This document shows positions 10,506 through 21,166 of a stretch of DNA of 64,000 nt, piece by piece. The DNA is from Nemertoderma westbladi. Taxonomy: Eukaryota; Xenacoelomorpha; Nemertodermatida; Nemertodermatidae. Where the stretch lies: the NCBI GenBank assembly GCA_032718475.1, contig JAUCBJ010002964.1:1-64000 (forward strand), given 5' to 3'. Position 1 is the stretch's first letter. The number at the start of each line of letters is the position of its first letter. A model generated the notes under the pieces. It ran no database searches and was not told the origin of the DNA. It saw only the letters and a list, made by a program, of their open reading frames with translations. The position numbers were made by a program, and so were the translations under genes.

Positions 10506-13316
10506 TTAAAACAATACGTCATCTACAACCATATTGGCTTCAGGAATTAGCGAGGGTTTGCGAGAATCTTTGGGGTGGAGTTCATCTGAAGATCCACTAG
10601 GCGTCACTGGAAATCGCCTCCTCTCATTTGTTTTTGGTTGCAGTTGTTGCCAAGGTGATGGGCCAATCAACGAGAGTAGAACCGGCAGGAAGACCAGCCC
10701 ATGTAAAATCCCTAAAATATTAACCAAAACCATTATCTTAAAGAAAGAAGAGAATACATAGGATTCTGCGTTAACCAGGGTAATAATCCCGAGGATGGAA
10801 GTAACAGCTGCGTTGATTACGGGTACGCCGACTCGTGATAATCCATGAGCCATCCGCTCATCGCGGGTCTTACCATCGCTCGTCATGAATGCCTGACACA
10901 CATGAGCGCAGGCATCTACAGTGAAACCGATACTGAGTACAATCTCGATCATAGTAACCGAGTTGAGTGTCAAACCCCAGAAGTGCATCAGACCGAACAT
11001 ATCTGTTATTACCATTGCCATGGTGATGGTGATGTAGAAGGCGGATAGAGGATGAGGTATGAAGATTAGACTGACTATAAACATTGCAGCGACTGCTATG
11101 CCTATAGTCTGTAACGTACTACTCACGATGCTGACATATTGTTCGTAGAAAATAAAAGCAGCTGTATAAGCGAAAACAGGGAGATTGCTTCCATCGACAA
11201 TGGATCGAACACCCAGCATCATAGCACCCTCCTCAGTGGAAGTTTTAAACTGGTTAGCTAATAAGTACATTCTAGATGAAGAAATTTCGTTGTGGAATTC
11301 CGAAAATGCAATGTCACTAGTGAATGTTGTTCCATAATATTCGTCAGAATTTTTAATAAAACGAATTAATTTCTCAAAAAATATTGACTTTGAATCTGGT
11401 AAAGTTTCATTTTGACTCAACAAAAAAGTTTCAAAGCTGAACATCCATGAGAGAGAGAAATTAGAATTGATGTAATCAGATTCCTTTAGAGCATCAATGA
11501 GCCCTTTGATATTTGATTGAATTTCCTTGTCCCAATAGGCCAATGGTTCATCGAATACTATCTGAATAGCAGCACCGCCTCTACCGAAGTACTTTTCGGT
11601 ATAATTAGTGACATTAGCGAAGTAAGAGTCATGAGCAACAACATAGTTCAGTTCTAGTCCTTGTTGGAGATTTAAAGTGCCCCAAATTCCAACTCCTAGT
11701 AGTCCAGCAAAGGAAAACAAAACAAATATCTTTACTAAAATATTCTTTATAAATACTGGAAGACACTTTCTCGGTAAGGTCTCACATAGAGAATCATCAT
11801 CTACAGCGGAATTCGGCTGTTCCCCATTGCACCAGATGATGGCGCATAAATGTCTGCGATCATCAATCATCTGTTGTTTGGAGTCGACGACTTGGCATGT
11901 GAATGCGTGTCTGTTTGCATAGACCCTCCTGGTGTGGATGGCAAGAGCAGCTCCGAAGAAAAGGAGTTGGTTGATGTAGGAGATAATAACTGCAAGGCCA
12001 GTGTAGAAACAGAAGTAGCGTACACTTGCGAACTGGGTACTAATCCCTGCGAGGAAAGCCAAAAAGTCGGTGAGTGAAGTTATTGAAATTCCAACAGCGG
12101 CACGACGGAACGTCAGACCCAAATGGCGCTCCACAGAATCCTGTATCCCAACTTCCTTCCAACCTGCCAACAACAAGAACATATCATCAACACCAATTCC
12201 TAGGATGACGTATGGCATGACCCCAACGATGCTCACAAATGGAACCCCAACCAGACAACAAAATCCAAAAGAGAACCCAATAGCTAGAACTGTTGCTATG
12301 ACACCAGCATTGGTTAATAAACCTTTCGAGGTGACCCAATTTCCACCGCTATTAACAAATGATGCATAGAAACACATAATAGTGAACGTGATTGTGAAAT
12401 ACGTTATGTCACTTCCGGTTCCTCCGTCTGACTCTATATTCAAACTTTGCGACACCGAACGGTATATCAGGGAATTGTTTAAAGTCTCTATTACAACGCC
12501 AACCTTTTCGAGGAACTCATTCTCGAACATCAAGGAGACATTGATTTCCTCTTCGTTTCCTTGCCTTAAATTCCACCGAAATTTCAACGCCTCAGCTGAT
12601 ACTAAGAACTTGGTGTCTAGGAAACGCTGATCCAGGGTCGGGTCAATCCAGTCAGGTGGCCAATCAGGATCTGACACATTCATAACGGATTTCCATTCTT
12701 CTAAGCTGTTTGCTACGATAAGATTCAATTTCCCAACATCAACGGCAGTTTTCCTTCCATTAGGCAGCCATATGAGTGGATAAGGAATAGGTCTACTTTT
12801 TATTTGTTCTCTTATTTGGTTCTCATTGAAGTAACTTAGTAACCAATCATTATCACATCGCCCATGTATTCTCGAACATGTATCTTCATAATTGTATGTA
12901 ATTCTATTAGTGTTTACTGTAATATTATCAATGATGTGTTTGACTTTATATAAATCTAACAATAAATCTGCACTCAGTACACTTGAACCTTCTGGGGAAC
13001 TTGTAGCTATCACTTCCCCGTATAGACCCAGGTTTGGCAGTTGGTAATTCTCCAGACTTTGCCCTGGTCGCAAAGGAAATAATTCAATCAATCTCTGACG
13101 ATCGAGCACTGATTGGCTGTTGGACGGTGTATACAACTGCTCCACGTCTGACGATTGGTTGATGTTTAAGATCCCAATGGCCATTAATCCGCAAACGAGT
13201 AGCACTGATAGGATGACATGCCATGGGTATCGAGCCACAAGTCGTCCAAGCTTCTCAAAAACACCGCTCATACATGAGTCCACCACCATCAGTTTGGGGG
13301 AGTTGCAGCACCTCAT
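10506..13316 (-). CDS. Patched domain-containing protein (PTCHD3-like, RND/SSD family), intronless
   Basis: This uninterrupted 936-residue ORF starts with ATG and has the layout of Patched-related proteins. A first membrane helix (about 34-51) is followed by a large extracellular loop. A sterol-sensing-type membrane block (about 305-460) contains GIGVDDMF (373-380). A second loop (about 550-710) leads to a second membrane block (about 730-885) with GFTVDACAH (798-806). The paired GxxxD motifs on TM4 and TM10 are those used for proton coupling in RND transporters. Length is full for PTCHD3-type proteins. It would act in membranes, probably in lipid or sterol handling; the substrate is unknown. 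A single exon suggests a retrocopy or an intron-poor family member. Its codon use and integrity argue for a functional gene, the only clear host gene here. Confidence 0.88.
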   Translation of the reverse strand: MRCCNSPKLMVVDSCMSGVFEKLGRLVARYPWHVILSVLLVCGLMAIGILNINQSSDVEQLYTPSNSQSVLDRQRLIELFPLRPGQSLENYQLPNLGLYGEVIATSSPEGSSVLSADLLLDLYKVKHIIDNITVNTNRITYNYEDTCSRIHGRCDNDWLLSYFNENQIREQIKSRPIPYPLIWLPNGRKTAVDVGKLNLIVANSLEEWKSVMNVSDPDWPPDWIDPTLDQRFLDTKFLVSAEALKFRWNLRQGNEEEINVSLMFENEFLEKVGVVIETLNNSLIYRSVSQSLNIESDGGTGSDITYFTITFTIMCFYASFVNSGGNWVTSKGLLTNAGVIATVLAIGFSFGFCCLVGVPFVSIVGVMPYVILGIGVDDMFLLLAGWKEVGIQDSVERHLGLTFRRAAVGISITSLTDFLAFLAGISTQFASVRYFCFYTGLAVIISYINQLLFFGAALAIHTRRVYANRHAFTCQVVDSKQQMIDDRRHLCAIIWCNGEQPNSAVDDDSLCETLPRKCLPVFIKNILVKIFVLFSFAGLLGVGIWGTLNLQQGLELNYVVAHDSYFANVTNYTEKYFGRGGAAIQIVFDEPLAYWDKEIQSNIKGLIDALKESDYINSNFSLSWMFSFETFLLSQNETLPDSKSIFFEKLIRFIKNSDEYYGTTFTSDIAFSEFHNEISSSRMYLLANQFKTSTEEGAMMLGVRSIVDGSNLPVFAYTAAFIFYEQYVSIVSSTLQTIGIAVAAMFIVSLIFIPHPLSAFYITITMAMVITDMFGLMHFWGLTLNSVTMIEIVLSIGFTVDACAHVCQAFMTSDGKTRDERMAHGLSRVGVPVINAAVTSILGIITLVNAESYVFSSFFKIMVLVNILGILHGLVFLPVLLSLIGPSPWQQLQPKTNERRRFPVTPSGSSDELHPKDSRKPSLIPEANMVVDDVLF

Positions 13317-13422
13317 TATTGAAGTTCACAAGGTTACGCTTGTTACTTAATTTTTTTCATGATGCACAAATTCATTAAAGTTACTGTGATGTTGCCTATA
13401 TACCTACTGTACTTACAGTAGA

Positions 13423-13963
13423 TGTTAGCTTATCCAATTCCGCTAACACCCCACAAAATGAGCCGTTAAGCAATATTGGGAGCACGAGGTTGATTACCCA
13501 ACCTCGTGTCACCCCAACAAAGTGGGAAGGAGAAACGCACAATAGAGGTCAGGGGTTATGCCCCTGAAAGAGGGAGAATAACAGGGGCAACGGGAAACAC
13601 ACCAGGGAAGGTGAAAGGGCGACAAGTAGGATATTAGCCAATAAGGGGGGAAGCATCGACTGGGTACAGCAATATGGCCAACTGTGCAATATATATTACC
13701 GGTCCATGCAATCATTTAGTCAGTGTGTCATTTGGTGTTAGTTAGGTTAGTTTAGCTAGGGAAGTACCGGGACTTTAATCACCGTCTCCCGCCTTCCGTT
13801 TACTATCATTCAATTACTGATTCTGTATACCAGCTATCATTTAACTATTATACCCGAAAGACTATATACAACAATCAACAGACTCTTTTCACCTTTCACA
13901 CACGGCGGGGACGCGTAGATTAATAAACCGGATAAATCGGGATCCTTCGTGGATCCCGTCACA
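13423..13963 (+). mobile_element. Solo LTR of a BEL/Pao element
   Basis: The 541-bp sequence runs from TGTTAGCTTATCC to GGATCCCGTCACA and is homologous, in opposite orientation, to the LTRs of the provirus at 17417-31411. It is flanked by a perfect 5-bp duplication GTAGA (13418-13422 and 13964-13968). No internal BEL sequence adjoins it, so it arose by LTR-LTR recombination. It is more diverged from the provirus LTRs than they are from one another, so it is an older insertion. Confidence 0.95.
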
Positions 13964-14247
13964 GTAGACCATCTCTACCAGTATCAGAATCAAACCCACA
14001 CACCTAGGAATAATTTTTCTACTATTCGTACTAGCAGTGGTACCAAAATTTTGATTTATTGTGGATGTTTTATTTGTGTTATACTGTATAAGTGTTTTTT
14101 ATGTGAAGTTATGTAGTAAAGTAAGGCTTTTACCGTACACGTACATACATATATATCTATTACATATTGATATTACTGTAAGATAAGCTACGCTACAGCG
14201 GTTAGTGTTGGTTTGATTGCGAATATTATTTGTTTTTGAGTTTGTGT

Positions 14248-15815
14248 AATATAATAATAATAATAATGTATAATTTTTATATAGCGCCTATTTAAAAATG
14301 ATACTAATTATTCTAGGCGCTGCACGAAAGGCAATCAATGAAGTAAAAATAAATATGTCATAATTAAAAACATACAAGTATTGAGTTAGAACAAACAATG
14401 GGTTGTTGGCCGAGTTGAAACAATTGAAGGACAAGTTAAAACAAACGCCGACGAGTTCTATAAAAGAAATGACGTATGAGTTTATAACTAATGCTGGCGT
14501 TGAAAAACAAATGAAGGATGAGTTAAAACGACGCTGGCGGGGTTAAAACAAATAAAGATGAGTTAAAACGAATGTTGGCGGGGTTAAAACAAATGGCGAT
14601 GTTAAAACGAAAAATATGAAAAAATGAACTAATAAGAATAACTTGTCTTAAATAGGTGCGTTTTTAGCAGTGATTTAAATTCAGCTATTGTTGGAGTGAG
14701 GCGAATGTGCCGCGGTAGCTGGTTCCACAGGGTTGGCCCGGACACTGCAAAGGCGCGACGGCCGAGTGTGGCGTGTTTGTGCGGCGGAACACGGAATACA
14801 AGCGCATCAGTAGATCGACTATGGTATGGTGAGCGGTAGACGCTGATGAGTTCATCGATGTATTTCGGCGCTTTGTTGTGGAGGGATTTAAAAACAATGA
14901 GTATTATTTTATATTCAATCCGCTTCTTTACTGGCAGCCAATGCAGTGCTTTCAGCGTGGGCGTTATGTGTTCAGACTTTCGAACACCCGAAACCAAACG
15001 AGCGGCCGCGTTTTGAACCCGTTGATAGTCCGGAATTCCGTAATAAAGTGCATTACAATAGTCTAGTTTGGACGATATAAACGCGTGTATCAGTGACTCG
15101 GTAGTTGCCTTGTTTAAAAACGGTCGAATTTGCTGTATATTTCTTAGGTGATATAATGCACTGCTACACGTTTTGGTGACAAAGGTGTTCATAGACATTG
15201 TACTATCAAAATAAGCGCCAAGGTTGCGAACGTTGTCAGTTTTATTTATTGTGTGGCCGCCAACTGTAATTGATGATGTATTTACTTTCGATAGTTGCTG
15301 ATCAGTACCGATAATTATAAATTCCGTTTTGGTATCATTTATTTTTAGCCAGTTCGAGTTGTTTATGAACCAATTGCGAAGTTCATCAATGCACAGTTCC
15401 ATAGCTTTTACCGCTCCGTTCTCGTTCGATTCACTGTCAGGTTTAAAAGAAAGATATAGTTGGTTATCATCGGCGTAACCTTGTACGTCCGGTAGATGGC
15501 GTTCGATTATCTGGTATATTGCCGTTACGTATTATTATAAACAATATGCAGCCAAGGCACGAGCCCTGGGGAAACCCATGGCGGACACATAGTGATTTTG
15601 AGCAGCATCCTTTGATTATCACACGCTGAGTTCTATTTGTAAGATATTCTGTGAACCACTGGTGAGCCACATCGGTTATATTCATTTTCGTTCGTAGTAC
15701 GTCGAGAAGAGTTTTGCGATCAACAGTATCAAAAGCAGCACTCAAATCTAGGAAAACTAAAAGCGTTACTCGTTGGTCGTCCATGGCCATTACGTATTAA
15801 TCTGTCAAATTGAGC
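14248..15815 (-). mobile_element. CR1/L2-like LINE fragment, 5' truncated
   Basis: RT coding (15790-14629) is followed by a 3' UTR with a short tandem repeat built on GAGTTAAAACAAA (about 14400-14610). Then comes a terminal hairpin with facing AGCGCCTA and TAGGCGCT (14283-14321), and an ATAATAATA microsatellite tail near 14250. A 3' hairpin plus short microsatellite is usual in CR1/L2-group LINEs. The N-terminal coding part and 5' end are missing. Confidence 0.85.
14629..15790 (-). pseudogene. CR1/L2-like reverse transcriptase, C-terminal two thirds, one frameshift
   Basis: The upstream frame (15790-15467) contains VFLDLSAAFDTVDRKTLLDV, with the first catalytic Asp, and FPQGSCLGCILF. The downstream frame holds the YADD motif (at about 15465) and the long frame 15402-14629. 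That frame has the C-terminal signatures KLDYCNALYYGIPDYQ, LKALHWLPVKKRIEYKI and SGPTLWNQLPRHIR. The two frames are offset by a single-base insertion near 15525-15540, in an ATAATAATA run. Both catalytic motifs survive, so the main defects are this frameshift and the truncation. Confidence 0.85.
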
Positions 15816-15879
15816 GTCTTCACGATCAGAATCTTGCTGCATCATATTCATAATTATCGTATTTTGTTGTACTGTAGCG

Positions 15880-16398
15880 GTATTACTGTGATAGCTTTCC
15901 CCATTTTTTGTAATTCTTAAAATATGTTTAATAACTATGGTATTTTATTCTAGAACATTTTAATAAACGTGTTGTGTGTTATTATAGTAGTATAGTATAC
16001 ATGTTATTATTTTCATAATGACTGACCCTAACATTATCGAAATTGCATCTATATTGGCAACAGAAGAGAGCGCTATTACTTTTGCTCAATCGGTTGGATT
16101 TCTACCTACTGGTAGAGACATTTAACCATGTACGGTCACTAACTGCGATTTCAATAAACATGTCATTCAAAGGAGAATGAAGGGCATAACGAAGCTGATG
16201 TAGCGATGCAAAGGTCCTACTAGACACTGTCGATCATGTAGGAATGCAATTGCTTGTGAAGCAGATTTTAACAAATATTGTAATATTAAATCGTAATATA
16301 TAAAGTTCTATGTGAATATTGTTCTAGAACATAATAATATTGTCAATAAAAACGATTAAATTAATTTCAAAAATGGAGATAGCTATCACAGTAATACC
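15880..16398 (+). mobile_element. Merlin-like DNA transposon, internally deleted
   Basis: Terminal inverted repeats begin GGTATTACTGTGATAGCT on the left and end AGCTATCACAGTAATACC on the right, so the ends are GG...CC. They are flanked by a perfect 9-bp target duplication TACTGTAGC (15871-15879 and 16399-16407). The element is only 519 bp and contains a broken fragment of a cysteine-rich transposase N-terminus. Short GG...CC TIRs with 8-9 bp duplications fit the Merlin (IS1016-like) superfamily. Confidence 0.8.
16021..16275 (+). pseudogene. Merlin/ISXO2-like transposase N-terminal remnant
   Basis: The frame opens with ATG and reads MTDPNIIEIASILATEESAI, then a stop at codon 36. In the same frame after the stop there is a cysteine-rich stretch: C-x4-C, then RCKGPTRHCRSCRNAIA after a second stop. 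The order (short helical start, zinc-ribbon-like cysteines, RC...C...C) recalls the N-terminus of ISXO2/Merlin transposases. The DDE catalytic part is absent. Assignment leans on the surrounding TIRs and the 9-bp duplications. Confidence 0.45.
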
Positions 16399-16407
16399 TA
16401 CTGTAGC

Positions 16408-17411
16408 ATCATATCGCGGAACACGTACATAATTTCCATAGATCCTCTCGTTTCATTTCTGTGCTGAAATTGGGACTGATCGTCATTCATCGTCATATTT
16501 GGGCTGACATAATTTTCTAGTTGTACAGTAGCGGTAGGCGGTCTCCCCCAAGTGTTCATTGTCATCATCCTCATATATGTGGTTTCACTTAATCTTCGAG
16601 TTCTGTATTCTTTACCCTTTGTGCCCCCTGCTTATTATTACCGCCACTACCGGCACTTATTGTTAGTATAATCCTTAGTGTGTCGTCTCTGTCCACATCC
16701 ATAATCTCCTTTGCCTTTCTTAATTTCGCCGTTATTAACTTCCTTCACTTCACCTGGGACCTGTCTGGTTATACGCTGCTTCCAATCCAGATTGTATGTT
16801 TGTGGACCTCCGTATATACTGTGACAGATAGCTGTCGGTGTCGAACTCGAAACTACAGACAAAATAACTAGAATATTACTGCGATATTAGTGAAATCTCT
16901 TCATGTACCTGTACCTGTAGCTGTAATGAGGTTCTCAATCCTCTCCCAAGCTCCACAAAATAACTGAGTTAGAATAAGATACAATAATACATTGTAGGCA
17001 CATATAACAGTATAATGAATAACATATCTCATCAAAACAAATAATATTCACGACCGTTGTAGCCTAACTAACTTACAGTAATATAGTAGTTTTTGCTACT
17101 TTTTATTTTAGAAATTTTCTATGTGATGTTAACTATTGGTAGGTAAAAATAATAATATTCTAGAACAAATATTTTTTGTTCTAGAACATTTTTTTAAAAT
17201 TATCTAATTTTATTAGAAATTATTGTTATGTGTAATACATTGTTACTACAGTACATTGTATATAAACATTAATAGCTACAGATTTTCATGCTAGCTAGCG
17301 ATTTTGCAAGTTACGATTATTTTTTGAGAAAAGTAATTTTTTCGGCTAGAGTTCCGTATAGAACTGCATTTTTAAAACATATACCGGTACCATTGTTACT
17401 ATGGCAGCATT
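16408..17411. other. Non-coding AT-rich interval
   Basis: No credible gene. It includes two TTCTAGAAC palindromes near 17157-17190 and ends at the provirus target site. Confidence 0.5.
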
Positions 17412-17416
17412 GAAGA

Positions 17417-17980
17417 TGTGACGGGATCCACGAAGGATCCCGATTTATCCGGTTTATCAATCTATGCGTCCCCGCCGTGTGTGAAAGGTGAAAAGAGTTT
17501 GTGTTGTTCGTCGTATATAATCCTTGGGTATAATAGTATAGATGAATGATGATAATATAGAATTGGTAATATAGTAAACGGAAGGCGGGAAACGGTGATT
17601 AAAGTCCCGGTACTTCCCTAGCTAAACTAACCTAACTAATACCAAATGATACACTGACTAAATGATACACTGACTAAATGATAGCTGTACTGATAATATA
17701 TTGCACGGTTGGCCAAGTTACGCTACTCAGCCGGTGCCTTCCCCCCATTGGCTAATAACCCTGTTGTCGCCCCTTTTCCTCCCCAGTAGTGCTTCCCTTC
17801 GCCCCTGCTATTCTCTCTCTTTCAGGGGTGTAACCCCTGACCCCTATTGTGTGTGTGTGTTTCTCCTTCCCACTTTGTAGGGGTGACACGAGGTTGATAT
17901 TGGTAATCAACCTCGTGTTCCCAATATTGCTTAACGGCTCACTCTATGGGGTTAGGTTAGCGGAATTGGATAAGCTAACA
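17417..17980 (-). repeat. 3' LTR of the BEL/Pao provirus
   Basis: 564 bp. On the plus strand it runs from TGTGACGGGATCC to GGATAAGCTAACA. Compared with 30850-31411 I see only small differences, such as one additional TG in a TG run near 17855 and single-base changes near 17445-17465 and 17640. Confidence 0.97.
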
Positions 17981-17989
17981 CTCCCCCCC
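17981..17989 (-). other. Polypurine tract
   Basis: The minus-strand run GGGGGGGAG directly abuts the TGTTAG start of the 3' LTR. That is where plus-strand DNA priming occurs in LTR retroelements. Confidence 0.7.
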
Positions 17990-18668
17990 ATGCTATCTTC
18001 CCGGTGAGAAGATAGCATCCACCTCTAGTGCGCTACAATTCCGCTGGATCCCGATCTAGTATCGGGTGTGGGGTGGGATTATTTTCTCTCGGAGCCGGCT
18101 TCCCAGGCCGCTCCCTGTGGGTATGATAATGCTACCCCGTTTGTCTGGCGTCCCGTGTCGGGCCGATCGTGCGCTCTTCCCACACGACTTTTGTTTCCCC
18201 AACACCTTCGCCCTAACTCTCCTCCACTCTCACCCTAACTCTCGCATACTCCCGGACCTCCTCGTCCCACACTCCTCCTCTCACTTCTCCCCCCCCCCAC
18301 ACTTGAATTGCGCCCACGCTCTCTTCGCACTCCACACTATCACCCTTTTCTCGACCCCTCCTCTCACTCACTCACTCCTCCTGACGAATCTCACCCCCCC
18401 TCCTGTGCCGTCGCACTCAAGAAGTGTGAAATCGTCTATTGTCTCGTCCATAGTGCCATAGTCAGTTGGCCCCCAATCCCAGTAGCTAATTGAGAAAGGT
18501 TGTATGACTATAGTACTTACTTCGAATATGTATATTTCATTACTAGATTACTGATTGCTACGTACGTACATACAAATTGCACTTATTTGATTATTTACAT
18601 TATTTGAATTTGTATTTAAGAGTTCGCACGTTTCGCGTGGTGCCTTCCAGGCATGTTACACCAAAGTC

Positions 18669-19982
18669 TTAGTTCGTTCCACCAGCCTTTGGGAACCACC
18701 TCAAGTCTTTCCCTTTGCCGTCCTCCTCCCTGGGTCGTTTCCTGGTCACTGCCGCTCCTCTGGGATCTGCTTTCTGTCTTCGGACTCTCGCCGCCACCTC
18801 CTTACTGATCCCGGTCGTCGACTCCTTGGGTGCCGATGTTATCAGCTCCCGATATCGCTTCGCGGGTGGCCCCTCCGAGTGGCCCTGTTGTCTCCCCCTG
18901 GTGGCGTCCCATAAGATCATCTTCATTGCCCGCAGCACATGCTCCGCCAAGAAATCCCTAAACTCTCCTCTGGTCTGTGGCGTCCACCTATGCAAATACC
19001 TCTGCGTATTTATCACTCCGGCATATGATGCCGCCGTCGCCACTTCCTGGTAGGTAAACGGAAGCCTCCGTTTGATAATCTCCATGTGAGCCTCCTGATT
19101 GATGTTAAAGAAGCCCCACCGGAACTCCTGGGCCTTCATACGTTGCTGAGTCATCGCCCCGACGTCGGCCCACTCCTCAAAGATCCTGAACTTCTCTTCG
19201 TCGTCCATCCAGTCGCACTGGCGTCCGTAATGTCCCCGAAAGTTACATTTCGAACATCGGTTATGCAACCGTGGACACGCTCCCATCCTGTGGCTCGACT
19301 CGCGGCAATAGAGACAGCTAGTCCCTTTCTGGAACCGGTACAAACAGCTCCTTTCCTGGTGGGTCTGTCTCCCACAGTAATCGCAGCCGAGTACCAATGT
19401 CTCCCGCCCCAGGTCGTCTTTCGTCCCAAGCGATCTCCGCGGTCTGTGGAGTCGCTGGTAAGCGAACTTCCGGACGTTAGTGTCCCTATCTACGTCGATC
19501 TCCTCGCCCCTCTCGGGCATCGTCTCCCCGAATACTACCCGTGGTGCCGTCCCCGGTTGCTCGCCCAACCTGATAGTGCTCCCCGCGAAATCCATCGCCG
19601 GCTCCTCGTGCACCCAGGCCCGCTTGCCGGGTCTATCCCAGAAGGCCCTCGCCCCACTGGCCGTCACCACCCTCCCGCCAACCCAGTCTGTGTCCGAGTG
19701 GCCTATCCTCCCGATGGGCGGCATCTCTCCGAACTTGTCGTCGTCTTCGTCCTCCTCTGGCAGTGGCTCCAACTCCGGTATCCCGGTGGACCCACTATGT
19801 CCCTTCCCGCCTTGGCTCTTGCCCGTAGCTCTCCATTCCTCTAGCTCCCCTAGCTTCCTTAGCGGCTGATCGCCTTCGGCGCCCGCTGGTATGGGCATCG
19901 CTTGCAATCCCGACATCGACTGTTTCGGTGATCCCACCGTCCATCCCAGTTCTCGCCCTAGAGACTCCCTGACGAAGTCCAA
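18669..19982 (-). CDS. Accessory ORF of the BEL element with three CCHC zinc knuckles
   Basis: 437 residues in the position where an env gene would lie. The middle holds three consecutive perfect C-x2-C-x4-H-x4-C knuckles: C200-C213 (CDYCGRQTHQERSC), C223-C236 (CLYCRESSHRMGAC) and C243-C256 (CSKCNFRGHYGRQC). The N-terminal half is acidic and Pro/Gly-rich; the C-terminal part is basic (ends in RKRPREEDGKGKD-type sequence). It has no signal peptide or membrane helix, so it is not an envelope protein. Knuckles imply nucleic-acid binding. It overlaps the upstream exonuclease-related frame by about 25 bases in a different frame, so it could be fused to it by frameshifting or expressed separately. 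Precise role unknown. Confidence 0.75.
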   Translation of the reverse strand: MDFVRESLGRELGWTVGSPKQSMSGLQAMPIPAGAEGDQPLRKLGELEEWRATGKSQGGKGHSGSTGIPELEPLPEEDEDDDKFGEMPPIGRIGHSDTDWVGGRVVTASGARAFWDRPGKRAWVHEEPAMDFAGSTIRLGEQPGTAPRVVFGETMPERGEEIDVDRDTNVRKFAYQRLHRPRRSLGTKDDLGRETLVLGCDYCGRQTHQERSCLYRFQKGTSCLYCRESSHRMGACPRLHNRCSKCNFRGHYGRQCDWMDDEEKFRIFEEWADVGAMTQQRMKAQEFRWGFFNINQEAHMEIIKRRLPFTYQEVATAASYAGVINTQRYLHRWTPQTRGEFRDFLAEHVLRAMKMILWDATRGRQQGHSEGPPAKRYRELITSAPKESTTGISKEVAARVRRQKADPRGAAVTRKRPREEDGKGKDLRWFPKAGGTN

Positions 19983-21166
19983 CGAAGTTTGTCTAAGCCC
20001 GCCTGTTCCCCGAAGCCGTAGCTCTGCGCCCTAGCTTCCTCCTCCCTTTCCTCTGCTTCTCTCCTCTCCCATCTAGCGACTTCTTCCAGTCGCTTCGCCT
20101 CTCGTCTATCCGTCTCTAGCTGCTCCCATCTCTGATACGGCGTATCTATCTCCCCGTCTACCAGATGTCGGCTGTTGTAGTACACCGACTCGCCCTTCAG
20201 CCCCGGGTGGTCTACCAGACCCTCGAAAGCCGTCTTAAAGGCTCTTCTGTAGTTTAGGGGTGATCCCGATAATAGGAATGCCGCCGGTTCCCTCTCGATA
20301 ACCACGGTCATGAATAGGTTAAGCAAACCTATCATTATCCAGTCCTCCTGCAGGATATATCACTTCTGATATACCTTTATCGCTCCTCTTCGGAATTGAT
20401 ACACCTCTTGTTTTCCCGGCCTTGCTCCCCACTTCAGCGAGTTCGCTAATTCTGCTCCGTACTCTTCTCTGAACTTCCCCCAGTCCATTGGTTTGTGACA
20501 CACGAGCCCCAATAGCTGGCCCATCGCCACCGCTCCGCAATGGCCTGTTTTCTCGACTAATCCCAATCCGTCTGGTGCTGTCATAGCCATGTAGACCGTC
20601 TGCATGTCCAGGAGGTTGGGGGTGTCCGGACCGATGATTCGCTCCGCGTCATTGCGAATCGCCGATCCCACCTTCGTTGTCAACTTCTCTCTCACTAGGA
20701 CTTGCACCGCCCTCAGCAGCCGGTTTAACTTCGGCCCGTCCTTCTTCCCATAGGTTCCCAGGTCGAATAGGAAAATATCCCCATTTGGCGCGGCCAAATG
20801 TAGGAGTATGGTTCTGGCCGATCCCGCCGATCCTCTCCTCGAACCCTCCTCGTCTTCCACGGTCCCTTTGTCGTCTAGGATCATGTATCCTCCCCTGTTG
20901 ACGGACTCTATGAACCTCTTCCAATCTTTCCTCGGCGACTCTCTCGCGTACTTCGGAATCCCGAACTTCGCCTCGTCCCCTTTCACCACGTAGTGGCAAT
21001 GCTGGAAGATTGCGTTGTCCAGCGACGGCGTCCCGTAGGTCCCGACCAGCCGCTGTTCATGCACCTCCCTGAAGTGGTCCTGCAGCACTCGCGCTGCGTG
21101 ACCCTTTTCCAACCGCTCGTAGTATCCCCTTGTCCTCTCTTCTGGATGCCTCTTGGTGAAATCCAC
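19958..21166 (-). CDS. RNase D/WRN-like (DEDD) exonuclease-like accessory ORF of the BEL element, with one in-frame UGA
   Basis: The first 268 codons (21166-20363) read like a 3'-5' exonuclease fold. YMILDDKGTV (94-103) sits where the DxE motif (Exo I) belongs. LLHLAAPNGDIFLFDLG (121-137) gives the next strands with D135. KVGSAIRNDAERI (165-177) resembles Exo II with D173, and LDMQTVYMAM follows. The residue expected to be Glu in Exo I is Lys100, so catalysis is doubtful. A UGA at 20360-20362 interrupts the frame. The same frame then continues for more than 130 codons (to 19958), including a charged coiled coil (RREAKRLEEVARWERREAEE). No ATG starts the frame. A nearby ATG at 21224 lies in a different frame, so the true start needs a frameshift or splicing. 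Family assignment is by pattern only. Confidence 0.5.

Noticed and set aside
18066-18461. Plus-strand 131-codon frame rich in Pro/Ser/Leu
   Set aside because: It lies antisense in the 3' untranslated part of the BEL provirus and is a product of CT-rich composition.
19086-19844. Plus-strand 252-codon frame
   Set aside because: Antisense to the zinc-knuckle ORF, which has clear CCHC motifs; GC-rich sequence keeps both strands open.
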